From an uncultured Armatimonadota bacterium (GTDB lineage: Bacteria; Armatimonadota; Fimbriimonadia; Fimbriimonadales; Fimbriimonadaceae), in the NCBI GenBank assembly GCA_903833215.1, contig CAILEM010000082.1, positions 1 through 64,000 on the forward strand: a DNA stretch of 64,000 nucleotides, read 5' to 3'. The notes under the pieces are model-generated. The model was given only the letters and a program-made list of their open reading frames with translations, searched no databases and was not told the DNA's origin. A program made the translations under genes and the position numbers. Shown here one piece after another: positions 17,181-26,842 of the stretch; the first letter of the stretch is position 1; every line of letters begins with the position of its first letter.

Positions 17181-20100
17181 TTGACCTCCAATAGGGTCTC
17201 AGCACCTGACGCACGCTCTTTCAGGTCATACATATTTGAGAGGGTCGTCGGCAATGCGTGGGCCATGCCAAGACCTTCGGCTCGCATCGTGTAGGTGAGT
17301 GTCTGCTTTCCCTCGCGAAGGTTGCGTACAAAGAACGCCACCTTTTCATCACGAACCACAAAGCGGTCCCACCAAAAGCTCCATTCCTCTCCCTCGCTCA
17401 ATTCTTCCCTGTCGGTTACTCGGCAGTTGCTCGGAGTTGGATCCTCGATCAGGATAAATTGGCGTGCCTTGCTCGATTCCACCGTCAATTCGACTCGAAC
17501 GATATCACCGCTCTCCGCCCACTTTACGGGCCTCTTCGTCGGCATTAGCATCATCGAGCCATCTTCGAGTTTTCGAGCTTCCATCCGGAAGTATTTCCTC
17601 TCGATCTTTAGCCCAGGAATCGGCTGAGACGATGCGATTTGTGGCTGAATTTCGGTCGCCTGCATATCCATCGCGACATAGCATGTGCCTGTCCCGGTTT
17701 TCTCGACGCGGAACGTGTTCGGCCCAGAGTGTAACTCCGCGAGTGGGACATACAAGGATGTCGCCTGCGAGTCCGACTTACTGGAGTCTATATGGGCCTG
17801 CTTTACAAGAACTCCATTCACCAAAACCTTCACGTCCATCTTGCCGACAATTTCATGTCTCGCCGAAAGGTATCGGGTCACTCCGATGAGGGAATACGAC
17901 GTATCTCGAGTGGAATCCCACATATCTCCCTTTCGATGAGCCATGAGATACCGCACGATGCGGGGAGCGATCGGGTCGGAAGGTCGAACGGTCATAACTG
18001 CCGTAAGCGCTAACGCTGAGCTCTCTGAGCCCCAATCAGAATCCGAATTATCCCAGTACGCGCCGGTTGGGCCCTGATGGGCAATCTCAATCAATCGATC
18101 CATCATTCGGTCCCGTTCTGCTGTGAAATCTGCCCCCATCTCGTTCGTGGCCAACACGAGAGTTGCGCGGTCAGCTGCAGAGGTCTTCCGAGTTCGAATG
18201 CCTGAATATGCTAACTTTGCGTCCTTAACTTGCCCATATCTGGCCAAAGCGTAAATCACGTAGCACTTGCCACGCATGTCATCTGAGGCCCATTCTTTAC
18301 TTTTGGCCCGTTTTGCGCACCACGTAATAGCCTTGTCGAGATTCACCTTATGGACTGGAAAACCAGCTTGTTTGCAGCGATCCAAACCATCCAGAACAAG
18401 AGCCGTCATAAAGGGATCTGATTTGTCGTTTTGCCACCAACCCCAGCCGCCATCCTCATGTTGCATTCGACCCAGGCGAACCATGGAATCGGCAGCGATC
18501 TTTGGAATCTGCTGATCCAAATTCGGATGCGGAATACCAAGTTCCCTTACAGTCTTTGCCACGAGGATGCTGGGCATAAACCGGCTCATGGTCTGTTCGA
18601 CACAGCCATATGGAAAGCCGATGAGACCGTCGAGTGAATTCACCAGGTTGCCAGCGATGCTTCCTGCCACGCTAATTTTGACCCTGCCTGTTGTTCGATC
18701 CAGCTTGTTGCTCAAATCGATGTTATAGTCCTTGGCCTCCGTGAATTCATCAGCCCAGGTGTTGGATACCGACACGCCATGTGCGTACACGGGAAATCCC
18801 TGTTCCACTCCATCGCTTGCTCCCCCATCGATCCACGCTTTTGCAGTCACTACTGCGCGGCCCGGATTTCCAGTTTTGATTCCAAAGTTCAGCGATGTTG
18901 GTCGATCTGCCGCAACGCGAATGGTCTGTTTCAAATCCCCTGAGAGATTGATCCCAGTCGCCAAGACTTCGAAGTGAACATCCTTGTCCGAGCCCGTGTC
19001 GTTGGTCACAATGATCGTCATCTGGCGATCGTCTGACTGGACCAAAAACTCAGGCATTTCAAGTCGGACCATGAGTTTCTTCCGGGCTCGAAACCTGGAA
19101 ATAGCTTTTCCAACTGAGGTGCCATCGGTTACGCCGATAGCAGTCGTCCGCCACTCGGTGAGGTTGTCGGGAAGCGGCACAGATACCCTGGCCGTCCCGG
19201 TGGCGTCAGTTTGCACTGTCGGAAGCCACGCCGCCGTATCAAGAAACCTCTTTCGAATTGCGACGTTGGCACCGCCCTTATCGCCACCATCAAGGTAGAC
19301 CTCCGAGAACGAGTAGCTCGTCGTTACTGAGTTCATCCGTTTCGGATAAAACGATTCGAATACGTTGAAGTTATCTTCGCGGATGGCGTAAATCGACTCA
19401 TCGACAACCCCGAGTGAGACTTCGGCCGGGACAGGATGTCCTTGAAAGTCCGCGGTATGGACCGTGAGCTTCGCAACACCGCCAGGCTCGAATTCGGGTT
19501 TGTCACTTTCGACCGACACCCTCAAGCGCTGGTTGCCTGGTTCAACCGTGAGCCTTGAATCTCCCTCAAAGAACTTCTTCTTGTGAACGTATGCCACGCT
19601 CACGAAACAATTGGGAATGAAGTTGGCCTTAACGGGTATCTCGACTGTTGTGGCATCCGCCGTTAAGGCAACCACCTTTTTCCAAAGTACGGAGTCGGAC
19701 TGCACGGTTACGAGTGCTGAGCCACCCGGCACGATGGTCCGAATGAGAACCTTCGCAGAATCCCCAATTCGATATTTCCGCTTGTCCAAAACGACTTCGA
19801 GCCTTGACTGGTCAGCCTGAGAATTCCATTTCCCACCCAAAATATAAGAGTGTTCATCGGTCACGATGACTTTCCCGCTGTCGTCTTTACTGTACGCCTT
19901 CAGCCGAAGTGTGCCCTTCCCTTCTGCCTTAACCGCCACGTGGACAACACCATCGGGGCCCGTGATCGCATGATACGTTGATCGAGGAATCAACTTTGAC
20001 TTGTTTCCAACCCATTCCTCGTTACTTGCTTGAATCGTTACAGATCGACCGGCGACCGGCGAGTGCATCGCGTCGTAACCCGTCGTTCGGAGTTGCAGAT

Positions 20101-21874
20101 CAACAAGGTCACCCGGGGAAACGAGATAGTTTTGACAAGTTGCCGTCAAGTTATAGGCACCTCTCACAACGTGCACCGTTCCAGCGCCGTCCGTATACTT
20201 TTTGGAAGGGTCAGTCACGCCAACGTTTACGCCGAAATCAAGATCGCTGAGCAGGATCGAATGATCGTTGGGCTGACGGGTCTCAAATTGCACCACCGCC
20301 TCGCCTTTAGTGTTCGTCGTCACGTCGATTGCCTTTGAATATTCCCCACCCGAATACGAGCTTCGCCCTCTTGAATCGAAATCGTCGTCCGGATCGGAAC
20401 TCGCTGCAGGTGATTGATAGATCGAGCCCTTGACGGTTGCCCCAACCACAGGACCACCATAGTAGTACGTGCACTTGATTGCGAACTCGGCCTTCTCGCC
20501 AATCACGTAGTAGGGCTTCAGCGGCCGAATTTGAACCGACATCTCCGGTTTGCGGTAAGCCATCATGTCGACAAAGTGCGAACCTCGTCCACCGAAACCC
20601 TGCGCTACGATTCTATAAAGACCAGGACCGGCCTCTTTGCTGGTCTTGAAGTGACCGCTAAACGATCCATGGTTTGAGACAGTCGCTGTCAGTTTTGCAA
20701 TTGGTTCATCGTCGGTGTCATTGATTTGGATTTCGACATTTCCAGAGACAGGCGGCAAGTATTCCGAGCCAGACTTCCTTCGCACGATGCCCTTGAATTG
20801 GACTTCATCGCCGGGTCGGTAGATGGGTCGATCGGTGTAGAGAACGAATTTGGCTTTTCCGGAATTCTCCGAATCCTCATTCGTATAGACGCCAACCATT
20901 CCCACGGAGTTTTCGTGTTCAGCCACGAGACAGGCTCGAGAAGCATCCTGATCGGGAGAAGATGCATACGTCGTCTCTGCCAGCCCATCGGTGCCACAGA
21001 GAACTGTGCGAACTTCCCTAAGCGCATTTTGAGACCAGACTTTTGCACCCGGAATTGGCTTGCCGGTGCTGAGATCGGACACGTATGCGAGCGCCTGACC
21101 TTTGGCTGTCTTTGTCACCAACGCCACATGGGTTACGTTGATATAAGCTGCCGCCTGACTCCCATTGCCGCTACAGCGGACCCAATAGATCCCTTCCGCC
21201 AAATTGCTGAGATTCAAGGGCTCGACAAACGCTCCCTCCGAATCCTTCTTCTTCACCTTATGCCTAAACTCCAACTCCTTCTTGGAGTACTTCTCGAAGT
21301 CGGCAGGAATAGTGAAACCTTCCCGAGTCCTTAAGGCAGAAACCGCCTTACCGAATTGACCGGAATGCAGCAGTTCCTTGAACGCGACACGATCGATTTC
21401 CACATTAATGGTGTCGCCAGTGCGAAAGCCATGGAGTTCGACTTGCGGTTCATCGCCGGTCAACCACACTCGCTGACTCGCGTACATTTTCAGGTACGGC
21501 TCATTGGGTTCGAGGCGAACGTCAAATTGAGTTGCACGCCCTTCTTTCACAGTGACGCGCTTGGCCTTGGCGTGGTGTTCCTGTGCGAATACGTGGATTT
21601 CATATTCGCCAGCACGCACATTGCGGAATCGGAAATGCCCTTTGCTATCTGCCTCGGCGATACGGTCCCGTATGGAATCGTCGTCTGGGACCGACAACGT
21701 GACTTCAGCACCGGCTAAGGGCTTTCCCGTTTCAGAGAGAATGACGGTGCCCTCAAGCTTCCCGATGGGGACTTCTTGGGTGACGCCATAGCCAAATAGC
21801 ACGACGCAGAACAGGATTCCGACAACCAAGCTGAGAAGGCCCACGAGGGAACCCAAACTTTGGATTCGTTTCAC
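17177..21874 (-). CDS. Bacterial alpha-2-macroglobulin with GCVEQ thioester
   Basis: Large periplasmic protease-trapping protein (about 1565 residues). I place the start at GTG 21874, which follows GGAGG at a proper distance and overlaps the upstream stop codon; the further 25-codon extension lies inside that gene. After one N-terminal membrane segment comes a carboxypeptidase-regulatory-like beta-sandwich (KLEGTVILSETGKPLAGAEV). Macroglobulin domains follow (YTDRPIYRPGDEVQFKG; SLGVVDESIYAI), then the A2M domain (LPDNLTEWRTTAIGVTDG), and the thioester domain with GCVEQ near residues 1090-1094 and GGWGWW beyond. The Cys and Gln needed for the thioester are both present. Bacterial homologues usually sit beside penicillin-binding protein 1C; here the partners are VanW and a membrane protein. 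Confidence 0.92.
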   Translation of the reverse strand: MKRIQSLGSLVGLLSLVVGILFCVVLFGYGVTQEVPIGKLEGTVILSETGKPLAGAEVTLSVPDDDSIRDRIAEADSKGHFRFRNVRAGEYEIHVFAQEHHAKAKRVTVKEGRATQFDVRLEPNEPYLKMYASQRVWLTGDEPQVELHGFRTGDTINVEIDRVAFKELLHSGQFGKAVSALRTREGFTIPADFEKYSKKELEFRHKVKKKDSEGAFVEPLNLSNLAEGIYWVRCSGNGSQAAAYINVTHVALVTKTAKGQALAYVSDLSTGKPIPGAKVWSQNALREVRTVLCGTDGLAETTYASSPDQDASRACLVAEHENSVGMVGVYTNEDSENSGKAKFVLYTDRPIYRPGDEVQFKGIVRRKSGSEYLPPVSGNVEIQINDTDDEPIAKLTATVSNHGSFSGHFKTSKEAGPGLYRIVAQGFGGRGSHFVDMMAYRKPEMSVQIRPLKPYYVIGEKAEFAIKCTYYYGGPVVGATVKGSIYQSPAASSDPDDDFDSRGRSSYSGGEYSKAIDVTTNTKGEAVVQFETRQPNDHSILLSDLDFGVNVGVTDPSKKYTDGAGTVHVVRGAYNLTATCQNYLVSPGDLVDLQLRTTGYDAMHSPVAGRSVTIQASNEEWVGNKSKLIPRSTYHAITGPDGVVHVAVKAEGKGTLRLKAYSKDDSGKVIVTDEHSYILGGKWNSQADQSRLEVVLDKRKYRIGDSAKVLIRTIVPGGSALVTVQSDSVLWKKVVALTADATTVEIPVKANFIPNCFVSVAYVHKKKFFEGDSRLTVEPGNQRLRVSVESDKPEFEPGGVAKLTVHTADFQGHPVPAEVSLGVVDESIYAIREDNFNVFESFYPKRMNSVTTSYSFSEVYLDGGDKGGANVAIRKRFLDTAAWLPTVQTDATGTARVSVPLPDNLTEWRTTAIGVTDGTSVGKAISRFRARKKLMVRLEMPEFLVQSDDRQMTIIVTNDTGSDKDVHFEVLATGINLSGDLKQTIRVAADRPTSLNFGIKTGNPGRAVVTAKAWIDGGASDGVEQGFPVYAHGVSVSNTWADEFTEAKDYNIDLSNKLDRTTGRVKISVAGSIAGNLVNSLDGLIGFPYGCVEQTMSRFMPSILVAKTVRELGIPHPNLDQQIPKIAADSMVRLGRMQHEDGGWGWWQNDKSDPFMTALVLDGLDRCKQAGFPVHKVNLDKAITWCAKRAKSKEWASDDMRGKCYVIYALARYGQVKDAKLAYSGIRTRKTSAADRATLVLATNEMGADFTAERDRMMDRLIEIAHQGPTGAYWDNSDSDWGSESSALALTAVMTVRPSDPIAPRIVRYLMAHRKGDMWDSTRDTSYSLIGVTRYLSARHEIVGKMDVKVLVNGVLVKQAHIDSSKSDSQATSLYVPLAELHSGPNTFRVEKTGTGTCYVAMDMQATEIQPQIASSQPIPGLKIERKYFRMEARKLEDGSMMLMPTKRPVKWAESGDIVRVELTVESSKARQFILIEDPTPSNCRVTDREELSEGEEWSFWWDRFVVRDEKVAFFVRNLREGKQTLTYTMRAEGLGMAHALPTTLSNMYDLKERASGAETLLEVK

Positions 21875-23250
21875 ATTGCCTCCGGTGAAATACGCTTCCA
21901 AGAAACGGCTACGATGCCGATGGCAGCAATGGCCATAGCGAGTGCCCACCAGCCAAAGCTGTGCAACTTCTCTTGGCGGGTTAGGTCCATGGCATCGCCA
22001 ATCCAGTCAACAGCAACGGCATTCGCTGCTCCTGCAGCGATAACAACGCCAAGAGTGGCAAGCGACCACATGCGCCGATATGCAAGAACAAAACCGCTGA
22101 AGCCTAAGCCAACTACCACACCCGAAGCCCCTTTCGCCCCCAGGACAACGATCGAGAGAACCGGGAGGCACACGAGAACAAACCCCCATAGAATGCTGGC
22201 GACGGAGTCCTGTGCCGCCTTGATCTCAACTTTTCGCGAACTCCAATCTGCATACAGAACGGGAATCAAGGCGCCGATTGCTATTCCCGTGACGCCGTAG
22301 TGCTGACCAAGGTCAATTGCCCTCGACGAATCTGGCGAGGCGTCCCGCAGGACACGATAAATCACCAAGCCCATTACTGGCCCCATCGTCGCAACTGCTC
22401 TTCCATTCCCAAGTAGTAAGAGCACAACCATTCCTTCGAGGACGGCAGCCGCCATCCCAAACCCACGAAGCATCGAAAAGCCGATCGTTCCCAAAGCAAG
22501 CCAAATGACGGTGGCTAGCCCAACACGAAATGGCAGTGGCTCGGAATCCACCGGCATCAACCAGTGGACCACGAGGGCTGAGACTGAGGCGATTCCCAAG
22601 ACGATCCATAAGTCCCCTCCAACTGCCCATCTCGATACTGCATAGCCTGCTCCAGCTGCCAACACAGCGACGAGTGCCGGGTCGAGACGAGTCTTGTCGC
22701 GAGGAAGGGCCTTTTTGATGGCAACAAATACAACTGCCGCCACTGTCAGCACAATGCCAAGGGCAACGCCGATCACGGCATGATTGCCCTTTTGCTCTCC
22801 CGCCTTTCCAAGATAATCCGTCATCGTGATCAGCCCTCCAGCCAGCCCCGCAATTACTGCACCTTGGAATGAGCTAAAGAAGATCGATCCGATGGAGACC
22901 GAAAACGCAAACACGAGGCATACTCCGGGGAAACTATCCGCGCGTACGAGGTGGGGCATGCATGCACCCGCCGCGGCAAGCGCAATGGCGACACCACCTG
23001 ACAAATCGCTAAAAACAGCTGAGAGTAAGCAAACTCCAACCCCCGCAACGGCGCTGAAAATCACTGCACGCTGATCATCGAGGTGCCCGAGTTTGATGGC
23101 ACAAAACGTTGACGCCGCCACAAACGCCAGATAGGAAATCACGGCCCAGGGGCTTGGCCATCGGAATCGCTTTCCTGGCGATGGATTGCCGGAAATCAAA
23201 ATACAGAGCACAGCTAGAGCCAGCGCCAAACACGGATGAAGCGATGTCAT
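21871..23250 (-). CDS. Polytopic membrane protein of unknown function
   Basis: A 459-residue protein with about twelve to fourteen hydrophobic segments spread over its whole length, few long loops and many Ala, Gly and Val residues. I recognise no transporter signature. It is the first gene of a three-gene unit: its last codons and stop (GCA ATG TGA) overlap the GTG start of the macroglobulin gene, and its 3' end supplies that gene's ribosome binding site. This tight coupling suggests that it acts in the same envelope process. Confidence 0.75.
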   Translation of the reverse strand: MTSLHPCLALALAVLCILISGNPSPGKRFRWPSPWAVISYLAFVAASTFCAIKLGHLDDQRAVIFSAVAGVGVCLLSAVFSDLSGGVAIALAAAGACMPHLVRADSFPGVCLVFAFSVSIGSIFFSSFQGAVIAGLAGGLITMTDYLGKAGEQKGNHAVIGVALGIVLTVAAVVFVAIKKALPRDKTRLDPALVAVLAAGAGYAVSRWAVGGDLWIVLGIASVSALVVHWLMPVDSEPLPFRVGLATVIWLALGTIGFSMLRGFGMAAAVLEGMVVLLLLGNGRAVATMGPVMGLVIYRVLRDASPDSSRAIDLGQHYGVTGIAIGALIPVLYADWSSRKVEIKAAQDSVASILWGFVLVCLPVLSIVVLGAKGASGVVVGLGFSGFVLAYRRMWSLATLGVVIAAGAANAVAVDWIGDAMDLTRQEKLHSFGWWALAMAIAAIGIVAVSWKRISPEAM

Positions 23251-23453
23251 TTTTCCCTCGATACCCGCCCTTGCCCGGACGGTCGAGGCGGGTGATCAGC
23301 GTAAGGACGTGCAACTAGCTTCAGCGTATTCCAAGATTTTTGATTTTCTTTTTAATGCCCGTTTGGAGGTTCAAATAGCTGTCATAGATAGTACGGACAG
23401 AGTCAAAACACCGTCGCGGGGTACCCTTTAGTCTTAAGGGAGAAACTAGAGCA

Positions 23454-24518
23454 TTGACTACGGCACAAATCCAACAGCTACTCGCCAACGAAGAATCGCT
23501 CCTCACACACGTCGCAACAGCGATTCCGAAGGAAACACTCCACCTACCCGGCCCCGACTTCATTGATCGGATCTTTCAGCCGACGGATAGAAACTCTCAA
23601 GTTCTCCGCTCGCTGAACAGCCTCTATGGCCATGGTCGGCTCGCAAACACTGGCTACCTCAGCATTCTGCCGGTTGACCAAGGTATCGAGCACAGCGCAG
23701 GCGCAAGCTTTGCGAAAAACCCAATCTACTTCGATCCAGAGAACATCGTTAAACTGGCAATCGAAGGCGGATGCAACGCAGTCGCATCGACGCTCGGCGT
23801 CCTAGGCGCTGTCAGCAGAAAATACGCCCACAAGATCCCATTCGTTGTAAAGGTAAACCACAACGAGTTGATGACCTATCCAAACAAATTCGACCAGGTG
23901 ATGTTCGCCCAGGTTGAGCAGGCTTGGAATATGGGTGCTGTCGCGATCGGCGCGACCATCTACTACGGCAGCGATGAAGCCACGAGACAGATTCAGGAAG
24001 TTTCGCAGGCGTTTGCCCACGCACACGAACTCGGAATGGCCACTATCTTGTGGTGCTACCTCCGAAATCCAGCGTTCAAGTCAGATAAGGACTACCATGT
24101 ATCGGCTGACCTTACCGGTCAAGCCAACCACCTCGGCGCAACCATCGAAGCTGACATCCTCAAGCAGAAACTGCCAGAGAACAACGGCGGCTACAAAGCG
24201 ATGAAGATTGCGGCAGGCGACTACGGTAAGTTCGACGAGCGAATCTACACGAAGCTGTCAACCGAAAACCCAATCGACCTAGCCCGATACCAGGTCGCCA
24301 ATGGTTACATGGGTCGAATCGGTCTCATCAATAGCGGTGGCGCTTCAGGTTCCAATGACCTTGCTGACGCAGTTAAGACGGCTGTCATCAACAAGCGAGC
24401 TGGCGGAACCGGTCTCATCAGCGGACGCAAAGCATTCCAAAAGCCAATGGCAGACGGCGTCGAATTGCTCAATGCAATACAGGATGTCTATCTCGACGAG
24501 AACGTCACCATCGCCTAA
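23454..24518 (+). CDS. fbaB: Class I fructose-bisphosphate aldolase (FbaB/DhnA type)
   Basis: Schiff-base aldolase of the archaeal/DhnA type that cleaves or forms fructose 1,6-bisphosphate. Characteristic stretches are [44 protein letters not shown] and [11 protein letters not shown], near the E. coli FbaB sequence as I know it. The 354-residue length is typical. The start is TTG at 23454, about 10 nt after a GGGAGAAA-type ribosome binding site. The stop overlaps the next start by one base (TAATG), coupling it to a CvfB-like gene and then a fucosidase. Confidence 0.93.
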   Translation: MTTAQIQQLLANEESLLTHVATAIPKETLHLPGPDFIDRIFQPTDRNSQVLRSLNSLYGHGRLANTGYLSILPVDQGIEHSAGASFAKNPIYFDPENIVKLAIEGGCNAVASTLGVLGAVSRKYAHKIPFVVKVNHNELMTYPNKFDQVMFAQVEQAWNMGAVAIGATIYYGSDEATRQIQEVSQAFAHAHELGMATILWCYLRNPAFKSDKDYHVSADLTGQANHLGATIEADILKQKLPENNGGYKAMKIAAGDYGKFDERIYTKLSTENPIDLARYQVANGYMGRIGLINSGGASGSNDLADAVKTAVINKRAGGTGLISGRKAFQKPMADGVELLNAIQDVYLDENVTIA

Positions 24519-25348
24519 TGGTAACTATAGGCAGCTATAACGAGCTGGAGCTCGTTCGGAAGGTGGACTTCGGAGTCTACTTATCCGACGGTGAAACTGA
24601 CGTATTGCTGCCACTACGGCAGATCCCTCCGCGCGCAAAGCAGGGGGATCTGCTTAACGTTTTTATCTACACCGACTCAGAAGATCGCATCATCGCGACG
24701 ATGCTAACTCCCCACGCTGTTGCGGGTGGTTTTGCGTTGATGAGAGTTCTAAGCGTCGGCCCTTTCGGCGCGTTTGTCGACTGGGGTCTTGAAAAGGACC
24801 TGCTTGTTCCCCATTCCGAACAACGCTATCCGCTAAAGGAAGAGCGAGCCTATGTTGTTCGGGTTCTGCTCGACAAGCTTTCCAATCGCGTCATCGGCAG
24901 CACCAAACTCAGCAAGTTCCTTTCCAAGGATACTTCTGGCCTCAGAGAGGGCCAAAAGGTCGAAGCGCTGTTTGTGCAACACACCGATGACGGAACGATG
25001 GCCGTCGTCGACAATACATACGCCGCCGCCCTCTTTCCAGACGAGATTTTCAAGCCCACGCGAATCGGAGACCGCCAGACCGCATATATCAAGAAGATTC
25101 GCGAGGATGGCCGCGTAAGCCTGTCGCTGAGCCCCCAAGGATACGAGGCGATTGCCGCAGAAGCACCTGGGATTTTGGGATTATTGAAGCGAAACGGTGG
25201 ATTCCTGCCCTACAGCGACAACACACCGCCGGAAACCATCCGTGCTGTTTTTGGGATGAGCAAAGGCTCGTTCAAGAAACTAATCGGTGGGCTCATGAAA
25301 GAAGGCAAAATCGAAATTAGCTACCATGGCATCCGCCTGAAAGAGTAA
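24518..25348 (+). CDS. CvfB/YitL-like S1-domain RNA-binding protein
   Basis: Soluble protein of the CvfB family, regulators with S1-type OB domains and a C-terminal winged helix that bind RNA. The domains run in order: a first S1-like fold (about 1-65, VDFGVYLSDGETDVLLPLRQIP), a second (about 70-135, VLSVGPFGAFVDWGLEKDLLVP), a third (about 145-210), and a winged helix (225-276, TIRAVFGMSKGSFKKLIGGLMKEGKI). The 276-residue length agrees with family members. It overlaps the aldolase stop and the fucosidase start by one base each, so the three are cotranslated. Its RNA targets are unknown. Confidence 0.9.
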   Translation: MVTIGSYNELELVRKVDFGVYLSDGETDVLLPLRQIPPRAKQGDLLNVFIYTDSEDRIIATMLTPHAVAGGFALMRVLSVGPFGAFVDWGLEKDLLVPHSEQRYPLKEERAYVVRVLLDKLSNRVIGSTKLSKFLSKDTSGLREGQKVEALFVQHTDDGTMAVVDNTYAAALFPDEIFKPTRIGDRQTAYIKKIREDGRVSLSLSPQGYEAIAAEAPGILGLLKRNGGFLPYSDNTPPETIRAVFGMSKGSFKKLIGGLMKEGKIEISYHGIRLKE

Positions 25349-26307
25349 TGCGATTCAGCCCCTCTAAGGTTCGAACTCCCGAGCTAGAGTTGTTCGAATC
25401 GCTGAAGTTTGGAATGTTTATCCACTTCGGCTTGGCCACCTTTAGCCAGGATGAGTACGCCGACAGGCAAGCCGACATCGAACTCTATAAGCCGACGTCC
25501 CTCGACCCAGACCAATGGGTTCACACCGCGAAAGAAGCCGGGATGAAGTACGCGGTCCTCACCGCTCGGCACCAGCAGGGGCATTGCCTTTGGCCCTCGA
25601 AGTTCACCGAATTCAGCGTAGCCAACAGCCCTGTCCAACGTGACGTCGTGGGTGAGTTTGTCGCGGCATGCCACAAGCATGGTGTCCTTCCTGGCTTGTA
25701 CTACCTGCTTGGGTGGGAGTTGAAACACCAAAGTCAACTCGACCCGCCGAGATACTCCGAATTCTTGATCAACCAGCTTGCGGAGTTGCTCTCGAATTAC
25801 GGCCCAATTTTCGAGTTGTGGCTCGACATCCCGTTTGATCTCGGCCCAAACACCCAGGAGATTCTGCAGAAGCTCTACGAGCATATCAAGTCGATCCAAC
25901 CCGGTTGCCTTGTCATGCTGAATTGCAGTGAATGGGAAGGCGAATCCATTCGTCGTCGGAAGGCGACCTATAACTTCAAGGATATCGATGGCCCGGAGAT
26001 TTCTATTTGGCCCGCGGACCTTATTGACGGCGAGCGGACTCCCCCACCTGTGGCCGGACACGATCCCAAAATTGAATTCGAAGGGGCGACCTACTATTTG
26101 CCAATGGAGGTCTGCGACACCATCGGTAAGTATTGGTTCCACATTGACGGCGATGCACCCAAGAATACAGATGAGTTGGTTGCCTTGTACCAAGCAACGG
26201 TTGGTCGTGGAGCTAATTTGCTGCTCAATGTGCCGCCTGATCGTACGGGCCGCATACCACAGGAGTGCATTGACGCCCTTGCAGACCTGGCGAAGTCGAT
26301 CTCTTGA
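25348..26307 (+). CDS. GH29 alpha-L-fucosidase-like protein, cytoplasmic and short
   Basis: Retaining alpha-L-fucosidase fold (GH29), removing terminal fucose from oligosaccharides. The typical start of the barrel is present (FESLKFGMFIHFGLATF), as is the LWLD segment with the expected nucleophile Asp. The usual substrate-contact motif HHDGF is changed to RHQQGH, so specificity may differ. There is no signal peptide and, at 319 residues, no C-terminal beta-sandwich, unlike the two larger GH29 proteins in this window. It overlaps the CvfB-like gene by one base. It probably acts on imported oligosaccharides in the cytoplasm. Confidence 0.85.
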   Translation: MRFSPSKVRTPELELFESLKFGMFIHFGLATFSQDEYADRQADIELYKPTSLDPDQWVHTAKEAGMKYAVLTARHQQGHCLWPSKFTEFSVANSPVQRDVVGEFVAACHKHGVLPGLYYLLGWELKHQSQLDPPRYSEFLINQLAELLSNYGPIFELWLDIPFDLGPNTQEILQKLYEHIKSIQPGCLVMLNCSEWEGESIRRRKATYNFKDIDGPEISIWPADLIDGERTPPPVAGHDPKIEFEGATYYLPMEVCDTIGKYWFHIDGDAPKNTDELVALYQATVGRGANLLLNVPPDRTGRIPQECIDALADLAKSIS

Positions 26308-26325
26308 TCGGATCCAGCGCTCCAC

Positions 26326-26736
26326 ATGCCTTGGCAGAGATTCCAAGGTGACAACCCGTATAATTCAGACATCGAACGATCACACCGTAGTTGGTTCTTG
26401 ATGTACCTCGGCATAGGTTTTGCCTCGGGGCTTGCTTCAGTCAGCCTTTGGCCCATCCGAATTTTGGCGGAGGCGCTTGCGGTTGGGGCAGCAGTTTGCT
26501 TCTGTGGTGCAGCATTGGCTCTTCCTGGCCTCCTCAAGGAACGCTTTTCAAGTTCCCGCTACGACCTACGGGAACTCAATAGGTTGCATGAACGCGAAGA
26601 GCTAGAGCAGATTGAGCTTGCAGAATCAGCTGAGTTTGACAGTGTGCACTGTCTCGCCTGCGGCACCGTCTACAACATGCAAATGCCACTATGCCCTCAC
26701 TGTGGTGCCGCACCAGGTCGCGGTCCTTGTGGGTAG
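26326..26736 (+). CDS. Small membrane protein with C-terminal zinc ribbon
   Basis: A 136-residue protein with two adjacent hydrophobic segments (about 24-44 and 48-68), an acidic helical linker (ELNRLHEREELEQIELAESAEF) and a terminal zinc ribbon CLACGTVYNMQMPLCPHCG, whose paired CxxC motifs would bind one zinc. It starts 18 nt after the fucosidase and could belong to that transcript. No family is recognised and the function is unknown. Confidence 0.7.
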   Translation: MPWQRFQGDNPYNSDIERSHRSWFLMYLGIGFASGLASVSLWPIRILAEALAVGAAVCFCGAALALPGLLKERFSSSRYDLRELNRLHEREELEQIELAESAEFDSVHCLACGTVYNMQMPLCPHCGAAPGRGPCG

Positions 26737-26831
26737 CCCCATTCGGAGCCCACGATTCTATGTCGCACATTTCGTGTCGGACTTGGCCCTTCTCTAGCGC
26801 CAGTCAGAGGCTATTTACAGCGGTTACATCC

Positions 26832-26837
26832 CATAAT
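26832..26837 (+). promoter_or_regulatory. -10-like box CATAAT just before a start codon
   Basis: CATAAT ends 5 nt before the ATG of the GH95 gene, with no ribosome binding site between. It fits a leaderless or nearly leaderless transcript. Confidence 0.45.
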
Positions 26838-26842
26838 CGCCT

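Noticed and set aside
20726-21334. A 202-codon frame on the plus strand
   Set aside because: It lies opposite the macroglobulin gene, whose domain motifs are continuous there.
25384-26346. A 320-codon frame on the minus strand
   Set aside because: It covers the GH29 gene on the other strand, which carries recognisable motifs and overlapping-start context; the reverse frame has none.
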